Origin: Alphaproteobacteria bacterium
GTDB lineage: Bacteria > Pseudomonadota > Alphaproteobacteria > UBA828
Assembly (NCBI GenBank): GCA_011523425.1
Contig: WTGU01000144.1
Location: 1 to 64,000, forward strand
DNA length: 64,000 bases
Direction: 5' to 3'
Below, one piece after another: positions 1-11,031 of this stretch. The stretch's first letter is position 1. The number at the start of each line of letters is the position of its first letter. The notes under the pieces are model-generated. The model was not told the origin of the DNA. It ran no database searches and worked only from the letters and a program-made list of their open reading frames with translations. The translations under genes and the position numbers were made by a program.

Positions 1-61
1 GGGGACAGGGGGAGGTGGGTGCCGTTCGAGCCGTGGTGATCTCGTATGATCGGATACTGCT

Positions 62-1498
62 CTAGGCTGAGGCGGTGCCGCGGTTGGGCGGGGCCGGCAG
101 GCGGAGGCGGAAGACCGTGCCGGCGGGCCCCGAGCTTTCGAGGCCGATATCGCCGTCGTGGTTGCGCATGAGATCGCGCGCGATGGCGAGGCCGAGGCCG
201 GTGCCGTCGCCGCGGCCGCCGCTGGCGAAGACCTCGAACAAATGGTCGCGCACCTCGGCGGGAAGGCCGGGGCCCGTGTCGGCGATCTCGACGATCGTGT
301 CGGTTCCCTCCGGCCAGGCGCCGATTCGCACGCTCCCGCCCCCGCCGCAGCGCGCCAGCGCCTCGACGGCGTTCTGTGTCAGGTTAATGATGACCCGGTA
401 GAGCTGATCGCGGTCGGCGCTGACCGCGAGCCCCGGCGGCACCTCGTTGCACCAGACGACCCCGTCGCCGTCGCCGAGCGGAAGCGCCGCCCCCACCTCG
501 TCGACCAGCGGCGCCAGCGCGAACGACGTGCGTCGCGGCGCGGGCAGGAGGCCGGTCGCGAAGCTCAGCGTCTGGGTGCAGAGCGCGATGGCCCTGTCGA
601 TCGCGGCGACGAGGGGTAGCGCCAGCTTCTGCACGTCCGGATCGCGGGCCGCCGCCAGGCGATCCGTCAACACCGCCGCGGTCGCCAGCATGTTGCGCAG
701 ATCGTGGTTGATCTTGGCGACGCCGGCGCCGAGGGTCGCGAGCCTCGCCTTCTGGCGGAGCGCGGCGCGCACGCGCCGCTGCATCACCTGGAGCTCCCTC
801 TGCGCCAGCCCGATCTCGTCGCGCCGGCCGCTCACTCTCACGGTCGAGGCGGCGTCCTCCGGCGCACGCCGGAACGAGACCAGGCTGTCGGTCATGCGGC
901 CGAGCGGCAGCACCATCAGCCAGTGCAGCGAGAGATAGACGAGGCCGGCGACGATGAAGGCGAGGACGATGGAGAGGATGAGAATCCGCTCCGAGTAGTC
1001 GAGCATCGACGCGAACATGGGGGCTTCCGGCAGCACGATGTCGACGACCGTGTCGGCGGGATCGCCGGGCGCCACCCCCATCACCCGGATCGTCCGGTCG
1101 CCGCCGCGGCGGAGCGTGTCCGCGGCGTGTCCGATCAGGCCGAGCGGGGTCGCCTCGCGCAGGTCGAAGCTCGCGTCGATCTCGGCCGGCATGTCGTCGC
1201 CGAGCACCAGTATCCGCGTGCCCGGCCGCTTGAGAGACACCGCGCTGACGCCGGCGCGGTCCAGCAGGGCGGCACGCAGCTCCTCCGTCACCATGCCGTC
1301 CGGCGACGCCTCGACCGCCAGTGCCGCGATGCGCGCGGCGTCGATCCGTTCCTCGAGAAAGACCAGGCGGTGGCGCGCGATCGAGGGGACGTAGATCAGC
1401 ACCTCGCCCAGGAGGACGAACAGCATCGTGAGGACCAGCAGCCGCGCCGAGAGTCCGCGGGCCGCTCTAGACAGGACCGAAAGGGAAAACCCAGCCAA
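62..1498 (-). CDS. Sensor histidine kinase (membrane, HAMP-type)
   Basis: A 478-residue inner-membrane sensor kinase. A first membrane segment (about residues 18-40) and a second (about 170-193) bracket a sensory loop of roughly 130 residues outside the cytoplasm. A HAMP-like linker leads to the H-box INHDLRNML, with the probable phospho-acceptor at His265. The N-box INLTQNAVEA, the G1 box DTGPGLP and the GTGLGLAIA box of the HATPase domain follow. The NHDLRN form of the H-box belongs to a less common HisKA class in which Asn precedes the His. No response regulator lies beside it inside the window, so its partner is either beyond the left edge or distant. It follows the flavin reductase gene on the same strand after 65 bases and could be co-transcribed with it. 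The family call is secure; the signal it senses is unknown. Confidence 0.9.
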   Translation of the reverse strand: MAGFSLSVLSRAARGLSARLLVLTMLFVLLGEVLIYVPSIARHRLVFLEERIDAARIAALAVEASPDGMVTEELRAALLDRAGVSAVSLKRPGTRILVLGDDMPAEIDASFDLREATPLGLIGHAADTLRRGGDRTIRVMGVAPGDPADTVVDIVLPEAPMFASMLDYSERILILSIVLAFIVAGLVYLSLHWLMVLPLGRMTDSLVSFRRAPEDAASTVRVSGRRDEIGLAQRELQVMQRRVRAALRQKARLATLGAGVAKINHDLRNMLATAAVLTDRLAAARDPDVQKLALPLVAAIDRAIALCTQTLSFATGLLPAPRRTSFALAPLVDEVGAALPLGDGDGVVWCNEVPPGLAVSADRDQLYRVIINLTQNAVEALARCGGGGSVRIGAWPEGTDTIVEIADTGPGLPAEVRDHLFEVFASGGRGDGTGLGLAIARDLMRNHDGDIGLESSGPAGTVFRLRLPAPPNRGTASA

Positions 1499-1563
1499 GA
1501 CGTCTCGGGGCGATCGCCTGTTGTCTCTCTCGCCCGACTATAGAGCGGGCGCCGCGCGGGCGT

Positions 1564-2985
1564 CTATCCCAGGCGCTGGAGCATGCGCACGATACGGCGC
1601 GTCCTGGCGCCGAACAGCACCGGCGTGTGGAAGCTCCCTGCGGCCCTGGCGCTCGCCTCGCTCAGGGTGGGATAGGGAACGATCGCCTGCGACAGCTTGC
1701 CGACGCCCATGCGCTGCTTCACGGCGAGCACCCAGGGCAGGATCAGCTCGCCGGCATGGCGGCCCACGATGGAGGCGCCCAGCACCCGGCCACGCCGGGT
1801 CGCCACGACCTTCACCAGCCCCTCGGTCGCGCCCTCGGCGATGGCCCGGTCGTTCTCCGCGAAGGGGAAGCGCAGGATGCGCGGCTCTTCGCCCTTCGCC
1901 CGCGCCTCCGCCTCGCTCAGGCCCACGTGGGCGAGCTCGGGATCGGTGTAGGTGACCCACGGCACGGCGACGTAGCGCGCCTTCGCGGGGATGCGGAAGA
2001 GTGCGTTGGTCAGCACGATCCGCGCCTGATAGCTCGCCGTGTGGGTGAAGCGGTAGGGGCCGACGACATCGCCGATGGCGTAGATGCGCCTGTTGGTCGT
2101 GCGCAGGCGACGGTCCACCAGCACCGCGCCGTCGCTGAGCGCGACGTCCGCGGCGTCCAGCCCGAGACCGTCCACGTTCGGCCGCCGCCCTGCAGCCACC
2201 AGAAGGTGCGAGCCCTCGATCCGCCGGCTCTCGCCGTCGCCCTCGCCGCCCGCCTGACAGGTGAGCGCGACCCCGCCTTCGTCGCCAGCGCCGACCGCGG
2301 TCACGGTCGACTCCTCGTGGAGCGTCACGCCCTCCTCCACCAGGCGCGCGCGCACGATGGCCGCGAGCTCCGGGTCATCGCGCCCGAGCACCCGCCCCTT
2401 CTCGACCAGCGTGACCTCTGCGCCGAGCCGGCGGTAGGCCTGCGCCATCTCGACGCCCACGGGGCCGCCGCCGAGCACCAGCAGGTGGCTCGGCTCCGGC
2501 GCCGAATCGAACAGCGTCTCGTTGGTGAAGTAGGGGACCGTGTCGAGGCCGGGGATATCGGGCACGCGCGGGCCGGAGCCGGTGGCGATGACGAAGCGCC
2601 GCGCCGTCACGCTGGTATCGCCCACCTCCAGGAAGCGGGGTTTGACGAATCGGGCCTTGCCGAACACCACGTAGGCGCCGAGGCGGCGGAAGCGCTCGGC
2701 GGAATCGTGAGGCTCGATCGCGGCGATCGCGCCGCGCATGTGGTCGTAGGCGGCGGCGAAGTCGTCGCCCCGCGCCGCCGCCGCGAGCAGGGCCTTGGAC
2801 GGAACGCAGCCGGTGTTCAGGCACTCGCCGCCCATCCGGGACTGCTCGATCAGGATGACCGAGGCACCCATCTGGACGGCACCCGCAGCCAGCGAGAGGC
2901 CGCCCGATCCGGCCCCGATCACGCAGAGGTCGGCCCTGATCCTGTCGGTTATGGTCCCGGACCGGTTCACGCCCTCTGCTCCCAC
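1564..2985 (-). CDS. FAD-dependent pyridine nucleotide-disulfide oxidoreductase (Lpd/MerA-like)
   Basis: A 473-residue flavoprotein of the lipoamide dehydrogenase, glutathione reductase and mercuric reductase family. It has the FAD-binding GAGSGG motif near residue 24 and the redox-active CxxxxC in ECLNTGCVPSK (Cys55, Cys60). A second Rossmann GGGPVGVE motif binds NAD(P)H, a GD motif (AIGDV) contacts FAD, and a C-terminal dimerisation domain follows. The C-terminal catalytic motif that reads HPTLSE in true lipoamide dehydrogenases reads YPTLSE here (Tyr438, Glu443). It is therefore probably not a lipoamide dehydrogenase but one of the MerA/RclA-like reductases of unknown substrate. The start overlaps the end of holC by 19 bases, so translation is probably coupled. 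No merA-type N-terminal metal-binding domain is present. Confidence 0.88.
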   Translation of the reverse strand: MGAEGVNRSGTITDRIRADLCVIGAGSGGLSLAAGAVQMGASVILIEQSRMGGECLNTGCVPSKALLAAAARGDDFAAAYDHMRGAIAAIEPHDSAERFRRLGAYVVFGKARFVKPRFLEVGDTSVTARRFVIATGSGPRVPDIPGLDTVPYFTNETLFDSAPEPSHLLVLGGGPVGVEMAQAYRRLGAEVTLVEKGRVLGRDDPELAAIVRARLVEEGVTLHEESTVTAVGAGDEGGVALTCQAGGEGDGESRRIEGSHLLVAAGRRPNVDGLGLDAADVALSDGAVLVDRRLRTTNRRIYAIGDVVGPYRFTHTASYQARIVLTNALFRIPAKARYVAVPWVTYTDPELAHVGLSEAEARAKGEEPRILRFPFAENDRAIAEGATEGLVKVVATRRGRVLGASIVGRHAGELILPWVLAVKQRMGVGKLSQAIVPYPTLSEASARAAGSFHTPVLFGARTRRIVRMLQRLG

Positions 2986-3416
2986 GCGCCGCCCTCGGTC
3001 TGTTCCCAGTACGTCACCGTGTCGCCCCGGTCCTTGTGCGCGCGCCAGCGGGCACGAGCCGCCTCCAGCGCCTGCGGGTCCGTGCCGTCGAACATGTCGA
3101 GGCAGCGCTCGAAGCGGTCGAGATCGGAAGGGGCGATGCCATCCACCATGACCACTATATGGGCACCGTTGGGCACCGCGTCATCGGCCGACAGCAAAAT
3201 CGGCTGGCGCTCGGGCCGGCCGCCCCGCACCGTGCCGTGGGGCAGGAACGAGCCCTGCTCGTAGGTCCAGAGCGCCGCGTCGAGGGCGTCCGCGCGCTCC
3301 TCCGAGCCGGTCAGCACCACCGCGCGGCGGCCGCTCTCCAGCACCTTCTCCAGCAGCTTGGGGAGCGCCTTCTCCAGCGGCGTGCGACGAAGCTGGTAGA
3401 AGGCGATCTCGGCCAT
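2967..3416 (-). CDS. holC: DNA polymerase III subunit chi
   Basis: A 149-residue cytoplasmic protein matching the chi subunit of the replicative polymerase clamp loader, which links the holoenzyme to single-stranded-DNA-binding protein. The start (MAEIAFYQL), the central GSEERADALD and LWTYEQGSFLPHG, and the motif QPILLSADD are typical of alphaproteobacterial HolC, as is the length. It lies 10 bases after pepA, the usual neighbour of holC across Proteobacteria, and overlaps the following reductase gene, so the three genes form one operon. Expression is likely constitutive. Confidence 0.93.
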   Translation of the reverse strand: MAEIAFYQLRRTPLEKALPKLLEKVLESGRRAVVLTGSEERADALDAALWTYEQGSFLPHGTVRGGRPERQPILLSADDAVPNGAHIVVMVDGIAPSDLDRFERCLDMFDGTDPQALEAARARWRAHKDRGDTVTYWEQTEGGAWEQRA

Positions 3417-3426
3417 CGCGCCTGTG

Positions 3427-4941
3427 TCAGGCCTCGTAGTGCATGCGCACCAGCCGGTCGAGGAGCCGGACGCCGAAGCCGGTCGCGCCCTTGGGCACGG
3501 TCGGGTCGTAGTCGCGCTTCATCCAGGCCGTGCCGGCGATGTCGAGATGCGCCCACGGCACGCCGTTGACGAAGCGCTGGAGGAACTGGGCGGCGGCCAC
3601 GCTGCCGGCCTCCCGCCCCTTGCCGACGTTCTTCATGTCGGCGATGGCGGAGTCGATGTCCTTGTCGTAGCGCTCGCCGAGGGGCATGCGCCAGACCTCC
3701 TCGCCGGCCTCCTTGCCCGCCGCGAGCAGCCGCTCCGCCAGCTTGTCGTCGTTGCTGAACATTCCCGCCTGGAAGGTGCCGAGGCTGACGATGATCGCGC
3801 CGGTGAGCGTCGCGAGGTTGACCATGAAGCGGGGCTTGTAGGTCGCCTGGGTGTACCAGAGCGCGTCGGCGAGCACGAGGCGGCCCTCGGCGTCGGTGTT
3901 GATGACCTCGATGGTCTGGCCCGACATCGAGGTCACGACGTCGCCCGGGCGCTGCGCCTTGCCGTCCGGCATGTTCTCGACCAGCCCGACGACGCCGACG
4001 GCATTGACCCGCGCCTTGCGGCCGGCCAGGCACTTCATCAGGCCGTAGACGGCCGCCGCACCGGCCATGTCGTACTTCATCTCCTCCATGCCCTGGCTCG
4101 GCTTGATGGAGATGCCGCCGGTATCGAAGGTCACGCCCTTGCCGATGAAGGCGACGGGCTGCTGATCCGCCCCGTCGGGCGCGCCGTTCCAGCGCATGAC
4201 CGCGAGATAGGGCTCGTTCTCGCTGCCCTGGGCGACGCCGAGCAGCGAGCCCATGCCGAGAGACGCCATCCTCTCGCGATCGAGAAGCTCGACCTCGACC
4301 CCGTCCGCCGAGAGCGCCTCGATATCCTGGGTGATGGCCTTCGGATACTTGACGTTGCCGGGTTCCGAGATCATGTCGCGCGCGGCGAAGACACCGTCCG
4401 CGAGCCTCTCGTTCGGCCCGAACGCCCGCCGGGCCGCCGCCGGCTCCCCCAGCATCACGGTGAGCTGGCCGAGGGACTTCTTGTCCTCGTCCTTCTTCTT
4501 GGTGTGGTACTTGTCGAAGCTGTAGCTGCCGAGGCGCGCGCCGACGGCGATCTCCGCCGCCATCGCGGGCGACGCCATGGCGGCGCCCTCCACCGCGTCC
4601 ACGACGATGGCGCCGGACTTGGCACCGGCGGCGTTCATGCGGCCGACGACCGCGCCGCCGAGCGCCCGCATCCGGCGGCCGTCGATCTTGGCCGGCTGGC
4701 CGAGGCCCACGAGAAGGACGGCATCGAGCGCGAGACCGTGCGGGGCGACGACGGTCGTCGACGTTCCCGGCTTGCCCTTGAAGCGGCCTGCGGAGAGCGC
4801 GCGGGTGAGCGCGCCGCCGGTTTCCTCGTCGAGCGCGCGGGCGGTTGGGCCCAGCGCACGGTCCTCCGTCACGGGGACGGCGATGACGCCCCTGGACGGC
4901 GTCTTGATCTGTGAAAACGTGATCTTCATGGAACGGTCCAT
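3427..4941 (-). CDS. pepA: Leucyl aminopeptidase (M17)
   Basis: A 504-residue cytosolic di-zinc or manganese aminopeptidase that removes N-terminal residues from peptides. The C-terminal catalytic half carries the metal and substrate motifs GKGVTFDTGGISIKPS and the family signature NTDAEGRL. The N-terminal half is the more variable M17 domain. In some bacteria PepA also binds DNA (XerCD recombination, carAB regulation); nothing here decides that. The start ATG sits about 50 bases downstream of a plausible sigma-70-like promoter, and holC follows after 10 bases. Confidence 0.95.
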   Translation of the reverse strand: MDRSMKITFSQIKTPSRGVIAVPVTEDRALGPTARALDEETGGALTRALSAGRFKGKPGTSTTVVAPHGLALDAVLLVGLGQPAKIDGRRMRALGGAVVGRMNAAGAKSGAIVVDAVEGAAMASPAMAAEIAVGARLGSYSFDKYHTKKKDEDKKSLGQLTVMLGEPAAARRAFGPNERLADGVFAARDMISEPGNVKYPKAITQDIEALSADGVEVELLDRERMASLGMGSLLGVAQGSENEPYLAVMRWNGAPDGADQQPVAFIGKGVTFDTGGISIKPSQGMEEMKYDMAGAAAVYGLMKCLAGRKARVNAVGVVGLVENMPDGKAQRPGDVVTSMSGQTIEVINTDAEGRLVLADALWYTQATYKPRFMVNLATLTGAIIVSLGTFQAGMFSNDDKLAERLLAAGKEAGEEVWRMPLGERYDKDIDSAIADMKNVGKGREAGSVAAAQFLQRFVNGVPWAHLDIAGTAWMKRDYDPTVPKGATGFGVRLLDRLVRMHYEA

Positions 4942-4993
4942 CCTGACGATGCCTGCGCCGGCCGCGCAGTCTGCACGCGCGCCCCGCAGCTAT

Positions 4994-5022
4994 CCTATAG
5001 CCAAGGTGGTGCGCAGGGTGAA
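4994..5022 (-). promoter_or_regulatory. Candidate sigma-70-type promoter for pepA-holC
   Basis: Read on the minus strand this is TTCACC, a 17-base spacer, then TATAGG, in the short gap between the end of pckA and the pepA start. The -10 box lies about 53 bases from the pepA ATG. The spacing is ideal but both boxes are imperfect, so this is a candidate only. Confidence 0.4.
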
Positions 5023-5041
5023 GGGAGGCAAGCCGGGCGAT

Positions 5042-6649
<1,608 letters not shown>

Positions 6650-6913
6650 CGGCTGCTCATGGCTTGGGGGGAGGTACACACGCGGCCAAAACCGCACGAC
6701 CCGGGCGCAGCGCCGGTGCCGGGTGAGGATCGAGCGTTCCCCGAGTCGTTCATGAGTGTCGATCGTGGCGTCGAAAGCAATCGTGCCGACCTGCGGCGTG
6801 CATAACAGGATTCGCGGGCGAATGCCAACGACGCCGCAGCCGTGGGTACGGAAGCGCCTCCGGCGCGCAATCCTGTGCGCCGTTCCCGGCAAAATGAGCT
6901 AGGTTCCGGCGCC
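6650..6913. promoter_or_regulatory. Divergent intergenic region, pckA / MATE gene
   Basis: 264 bases between divergent genes, necessarily holding the promoters of both. It is less GC-rich than the coding DNA in patches (around 6770-6830). No convincing -35/-10 pair, operator palindrome or riboswitch fold was recognised by eye. Confidence 0.4.
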
Positions 6914-8296
6914 ATGACCAAGGGACTAGCCGTCGCGCCCGAGCGGCCGCCGGGTGCGGCCATGCCGTTCCAGCGGCACCTGATACGGACCGCGCGATTC
7001 GCCGGCCCGGTGATCCTGGCGCGCGCCGGTCTCCTGGTCATGGTCGCGGTGGATTCCGCGATGCTGGGCCACTACGGCACCCTCTCGCTCGCCTACTACG
7101 CGGCCGCGAATGCCGCCCAGGTGGTGATGATCCTGATCGGGGTGGGTCTGCTGCAGGGGACGACGATCCTCGTAGCCCAGGCGCACGGCGCCCGCGACGG
7201 CCCCGCCTGCGGCGCCTACTGGCGCGTGAGCTTCGTCCACGGCGTCGTCCTCGGCGTGCTCATGGGGCTGATCTGCCTGCTCGGCCGCTGGACCCTGGAA
7301 GCGACGGGGCAGGAGCCCGAGGTCGCCGCCGGCGGCGGGCGCGTGCTCGACATGATCGCGTGGGGCTCGCCGGCGCTCTTCATGTGGGTGGTGTGCACCC
7401 ACTTCCTGGAGGGCATCAGCCGCCCGATTCCCGGCATGCTGGTCATGCTGGCTGCGGTGGTCGTCAACGTGCTGCTCAACTGGATCCTCATCTTCGGCAA
7501 TCTCGGCGGGCCGGAGCTCGGCGCGGAAGGCGCCGCCATCGCGACCTCGCTGGTGCGGTGGTTCATGTTCGCGACCCTCTTCGTCTTCGTGCTGCGCCTG
7601 CCCGACGCGCGCGCGCTCGGCATCCGCAAGCCGGTCACCGATTTCTGGGCGATCTCGAAGCGGCTGCGGCGCATCGGCTACCCGCTCGGCGCCGCACGCG
7701 GGCTCGAGACCGCGGCGTTTGCCGCGCTGGTCATGCTGGCCGGCCATCTCGGCACGGTCCCGCTCGCCGCCTACCAGATCGGCTACAACCTGATCGGGCT
7801 TGTCTTCATGGTCGCCATCGGCACCGCGGCCGCGAGCATGATCCGCGTCGGCAACGCGGTCGGGCGGCGCAACGCCACCGACATCGCCCGCGCCGGCTGG
7901 GCCGGCGTGCTGCTCATCGCCTGCCTCATGGCCGCCTTCGCGGGGCCCTTCCTCGGCCTCGGCATGCCGCTCGCGAGCCTCTATACCGACGACCCGGCGG
8001 TGCTGCCGCTGGCCGCGTCCCTCATCGGGATCTGCGGCATAATCTTGGTGTTCGACGGGATGCAGGCGGTGCTCATGGGCGCGCTGCGCGGGATCGCGGA
8101 CGTGTGGGTGCCGCCGGGGCTCCAGCTCATCTCGTGGTGGGGCGTCTCGCTGCCGATCGGCTACGTACTGGCATTCGAGGTAGGGATCGGCGTGGACGGC
8201 CTGATGTGGGGTATCCTGGCGGGCGCCCTCAGCGCCAGCATCCTGCTTGGTGGCCGCTTCCTCGTGATGCTGCGGCGCCCGATCGCCCGTTACTGA
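6914..8296 (+). CDS. MATE family efflux transporter
   Basis: A 460-residue inner-membrane protein with about twelve hydrophobic helices in two related halves, typical of Na+ or H+-driven multidrug and toxin exporters of the NorM/DinF group. The N-terminal segment FAGPVILARAGLLVMVAVDS and the repeated xxLxxYQIGYN segment in the second half resemble MATE helices 1 and 7. The ATG at 6914 was preferred over an earlier in-frame start at 6842, which adds a basic, non-membrane stretch; 6962 is also possible. It sits between pckA and chvI, where many relatives have no intervening gene. Substrate is not predictable. Confidence 0.88.
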   Translation: MTKGLAVAPERPPGAAMPFQRHLIRTARFAGPVILARAGLLVMVAVDSAMLGHYGTLSLAYYAAANAAQVVMILIGVGLLQGTTILVAQAHGARDGPACGAYWRVSFVHGVVLGVLMGLICLLGRWTLEATGQEPEVAAGGGRVLDMIAWGSPALFMWVVCTHFLEGISRPIPGMLVMLAAVVVNVLLNWILIFGNLGGPELGAEGAAIATSLVRWFMFATLFVFVLRLPDARALGIRKPVTDFWAISKRLRRIGYPLGAARGLETAAFAALVMLAGHLGTVPLAAYQIGYNLIGLVFMVAIGTAAASMIRVGNAVGRRNATDIARAGWAGVLLIACLMAAFAGPFLGLGMPLASLYTDDPAVLPLAASLIGICGIILVFDGMQAVLMGALRGIADVWVPPGLQLISWWGVSLPIGYVLAFEVGIGVDGLMWGILAGALSASILLGGRFLVMLRRPIARY

Positions 8297-8376
8297 GACA
8301 GCCCTGAGGCCGAGACGCCCCAAAATCGCCATAGTGGATGCATAGTCGGGACAGCCGCCAGGGGAGGAACGACACG

Positions 8377-9069
8377 GTGCCTTCGACCATCGCGCTCGTC
8401 GACGACGACCAGCATCTGCTCACGTCGGTCACCATGGCGCTGGAGGCGGAGGGCTTCGTCGTGCGGCCCCACAGCGACCCGGCGAAGGCGCTGCAGGACA
8501 TGCTGAGTCGGCCGGTCGACCTCGCCGTGCTCGACATCAAGATGCCGCAGATGGACGGCCTGGAGCTGCTGGCGCGGCTCCGGCAGCATTCCGCCATTCC
8601 GGTGGTGTTCCTGACCTCGAAGGACGCCGAGGACGACCAGCTCTACGGCCTGAGCCAGGGCGCCGACGACTACATCACGAAGCCCTTCTCGATCCGCCTC
8701 CTGGTCGAGCGGATCCGGGCGGTCCTGCGGCGCGCCGACCCGGTGAGGAGCGGAGAGGCGCCCGGCGCCCTCATGGTGCGCGGCGCGCTGGTGCTGGACG
8801 AGGATCGCCATCTCTGCACCTGGCGCGGCGAGGCCCTCTCGCTCACGGTCACGGAGTTCCTGCTGCTGAAGGCGCTGGCCCAGCGCCCCGGACACGTCAA
8901 GAGCCGGAATCAGCTCATGGATGCGGCCTACGGCGACCAGATCTACGTCGAGGACCGCACCATCGACAGCCACGTCAAGCGCATCCGCAAGAAGTTCAGG
9001 GCCATCGATCCGGCCTTCTCGCAGATCGAGACGCTCTACGGTGTCGGTTATCGATACACAGCGCCGTGA
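8377..9069 (+). CDS. chvI: Response regulator, ChvI-like (OmpR/PhoB family)
   Basis: A 230-residue response regulator: receiver domain with the acidic cluster VDDD (residues 8-11), phospho-acceptor Asp53 (VLDIKMP) and the TSK motif, then an OmpR-type winged helix. The start [17 protein letters not shown] closely resembles known ChvI proteins. A GTG at 8377 is chosen because a good Shine-Dalgarno sequence (ggggagga, 8361-8368) precedes it; the ATG at 8338 lacks one and adds an unrelated tail. It overlaps the kinase gene by 29 bases. In rhizobia and Agrobacterium this system answers acid and envelope stress and controls pckA, exopolysaccharide and virulence genes; the role here is by homology. 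Confidence 0.9.
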   Translation: MPSTIALVDDDQHLLTSVTMALEAEGFVVRPHSDPAKALQDMLSRPVDLAVLDIKMPQMDGLELLARLRQHSAIPVVFLTSKDAEDDQLYGLSQGADDYITKPFSIRLLVERIRAVLRRADPVRSGEAPGALMVRGALVLDEDRHLCTWRGEALSLTVTEFLLLKALAQRPGHVKSRNQLMDAAYGDQIYVEDRTIDSHVKRIRKKFRAIDPAFSQIETLYGVGYRYTAP

Positions 9070-10756
9070 CTCCAGCGCAGACGGCCTGCAGGCGGCGGCA
9101 TCCGCCCCGCAGGCGAGGCCCCGGCGCGGCCTGCGCCGGCGCATCGCCTTCCCGCTCACGGCCCGCATCCTCGCCATCAACGTGATGGCGCTGGGGGTCC
9201 TGGTCTCGGGCTTCTTCTATCTCGACCACTACCAGCGCGACCTGATGGACGCCAAGCTGGAGTCGCTCGCGCGCGAGGCCGCGCTGATGGCCGCATCGCT
9301 CGGCGAGAGCGCGGTCGTCGCCGGCGGCACGGAAGACGCCGGGCTGGACGGCGCCGCCGCGGGGACTCTCGTCCAGCGCCTCAACCTGCCGGGCGACACG
9401 CGCGCGCTGCTCTTCGATGCCGGCGGCGCGCTCGTCGTCGATTCGCGGCAACTGCCGATGGCGGAGGTCGAGACGACGGAACTGCCGCCGCCCGAGACGG
9501 AGCGCGGCGCGCTGGGCCGGGCGGCGGATAGCGCCTACGACTGGATCACCGCGCGGCTGCCGCCCCGCACCACGGTGCCGCTCTACACCGAGCGCGGCAA
9601 CCCGCGTGCGGACGCCTTCCCCAAGGTGCTCGGCGCGCTGGAGGGCACCGCCGGACGGGCGATGCACCGCACCGAGGAAGCCCGGCTGGTCGCGCTGGTG
9701 GCGGCACCGATACAGCCCTTCCGCCGCGTTCAGGGCGCCCTGCTGCTGGTCGCGGACGCGGGCGACGTGTCGGAAAGCGTGCGCAACGCCCGCTTCACCA
9801 TCCTGCAGGCGTTCAGCATCGCGCTCGGCATCACGGTCCTTCTCAGCCTCTACTTCGCGGGCACGATCACCCGCCCGGTGCGCCGTCTGGCGCGGGCGGC
9901 CGAGCGGGTGCGCGCCGGCGGCGGACGCAAGGTGGCGATCCCCGACTTCACGGCGCGGCACGACGAGATCGGCCGCCTCTCAGAAGCGTTGCGGGACATG
10001 ACCGAGGCGCTCTGGGTGCGCATGGACGCGATCGAGCGCTTCGCCGCCGACGTCGCCCACGAGGTGAAGAACCCGCTCAGCTCGGTGCTCAGCGCCGTCG
10101 ATACCGCGCGCCGCGTCGACGACGAGGAGAAGCGCGCGAAGCTGCTCGCCCTCGTCGGCGAGGACGTGAAGAGGTTGGACCGGCTGCTCAGCCAGATCGC
10201 CGATGCCTCCAAGATCGATGCCGAGCTTGCCCGGGCCGAGATGCGGCCGCTGGACCTAGGGGCCATGGTGACGACGTTTGCCGAGATGCAGGGCGCCTCC
10301 GCCTCCGCTTCGACGAGCGACGACTCCGTCGCAATGCGGCTCGAGATCGAGGGCGACGGGCCCTTCGTGGTTCTCGGCGTGGAGGACCGGCTCGCCCAGG
10401 TGATCCAGAATCTTGTCGGCAACGCCCGCTCGTTCAGCCCGCCGGGCGGGACCATCGCGCTCGGGCTGCGGCGCGAGGGGGCCGCGCTCGTCGTCACCGT
10501 GGACGATGACGGCCCCGGCGTGCCGCCCGGCCTGGAGGACGCGATCTTCGGGCGCTTCTACACGCTGCGTCCCGAGAGCGAGGCCTTCGGCGCCCACTCG
10601 GGCCTCGGGCTCAGCATTTCGCGCCAGATCGCCGATGCGCACGGCGGCCGGCTCACCTGCGTCAACCGGCGCGATGCGGACGGCGCGATCCGTGGCGCGC
10701 GCTTTCGCCTCGAGCTCCCCGGCGCGGCCTCGATCAGGCCGGCCGGCACGGACTGA
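9041..10756 (+). CDS. chvG: Sensor histidine kinase, ChvG-like
   Basis: A 571-residue membrane kinase starting at a GTG inside the end of chvI. A basic cytoplasmic N-terminus leads to a membrane helix ([20 protein letters not shown]), then a large periplasmic domain of roughly 220 residues. A second helix, a HAMP domain ([18 protein letters not shown]), the H-box [15 protein letters not shown] and a HATPase domain follow (N-box [33 protein letters not shown]). This is the architecture of ChvG/ExoS. The usual downstream hprK/ptsH-like genes of the alphaproteobacterial cluster are absent; convergent stress genes follow instead. Confidence 0.9.
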   Translation: MSVIDTQRRDSSADGLQAAASAPQARPRRGLRRRIAFPLTARILAINVMALGVLVSGFFYLDHYQRDLMDAKLESLAREAALMAASLGESAVVAGGTEDAGLDGAAAGTLVQRLNLPGDTRALLFDAGGALVVDSRQLPMAEVETTELPPPETERGALGRAADSAYDWITARLPPRTTVPLYTERGNPRADAFPKVLGALEGTAGRAMHRTEEARLVALVAAPIQPFRRVQGALLLVADAGDVSESVRNARFTILQAFSIALGITVLLSLYFAGTITRPVRRLARAAERVRAGGGRKVAIPDFTARHDEIGRLSEALRDMTEALWVRMDAIERFAADVAHEVKNPLSSVLSAVDTARRVDDEEKRAKLLALVGEDVKRLDRLLSQIADASKIDAELARAEMRPLDLGAMVTTFAEMQGASASASTSDDSVAMRLEIEGDGPFVVLGVEDRLAQVIQNLVGNARSFSPPGGTIALGLRREGAALVVTVDDDGPGVPPGLEDAIFGRFYTLRPESEAFGAHSGLGLSISRQIADAHGGRLTCVNRRDADGAIRGARFRLELPGAASIRPAGTD

Positions 10757-10792
10757 CCGGCTCCCCTCGCCCGGCGCGCCCGACTCCGGTCA
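10754..10792. terminator. Weak inverted repeat joining two convergent stop codons
   Basis: The 7-base arms tgaccgg (10754-10760) and ccggtca (10786-10792) each contain the stop codon of one of the two converging genes. The 25-base loop and lack of a T-run make it a weak terminator candidate at best. Confidence 0.3.
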
Positions 10793-11005
10793 GTGGACGC
10801 TGAGCGGGATGAGCTGGTGCTGGCGCGCGGCGGCGAACGCGATGTCGCGGTCCGGCGCGACGCCGAGGAGGCGGCCGTCGGTCGCGTGGATGCCGTAGGC
10901 GACGGCGCCGTCCACGACGACTTCCCTGATGTAGGCTTCGTTGCCGGTGAGGAAGGGGGCGTATTCCCTCTGCCCTTCGGCGTCGGTCCTTTCGCCATCG
11001 GTCAT
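10790..11005 (-). CDS. DUF1150 family protein
   Basis: A 71-residue acidic cytoplasmic protein ending in QHQLIPLSVH, recognisable as DUF1150, an alphaproteobacterial family that usually follows an hsp20 gene as it does here. Two ATGs are possible (11011 and 11005). The Shine-Dalgarno gga-gga-gg abuts the first, so the second has the better spacing. The motif DGRLLGVAPDRDIAFAAAR occupies the C-terminal half. Function is unknown; the conserved pairing suggests a role tied to the small heat shock protein. Confidence 0.82.
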   Translation of the reverse strand: MTDGERTDAEGQREYAPFLTGNEAYIREVVVDGAVAYGIHATDGRLLGVAPDRDIAFAAARQHQLIPLSVH

Positions 11006-11031
11006 GACCATCCTCCTCCTGCCAAGGCGTT

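Noticed and set aside
9051-9100. ATG-less kinase start suggesting a disrupted chvG
   Set aside because: A GTG at 9041 inside the chvI end gives a complete kinase with overlap typical of coupled regulator-kinase pairs.
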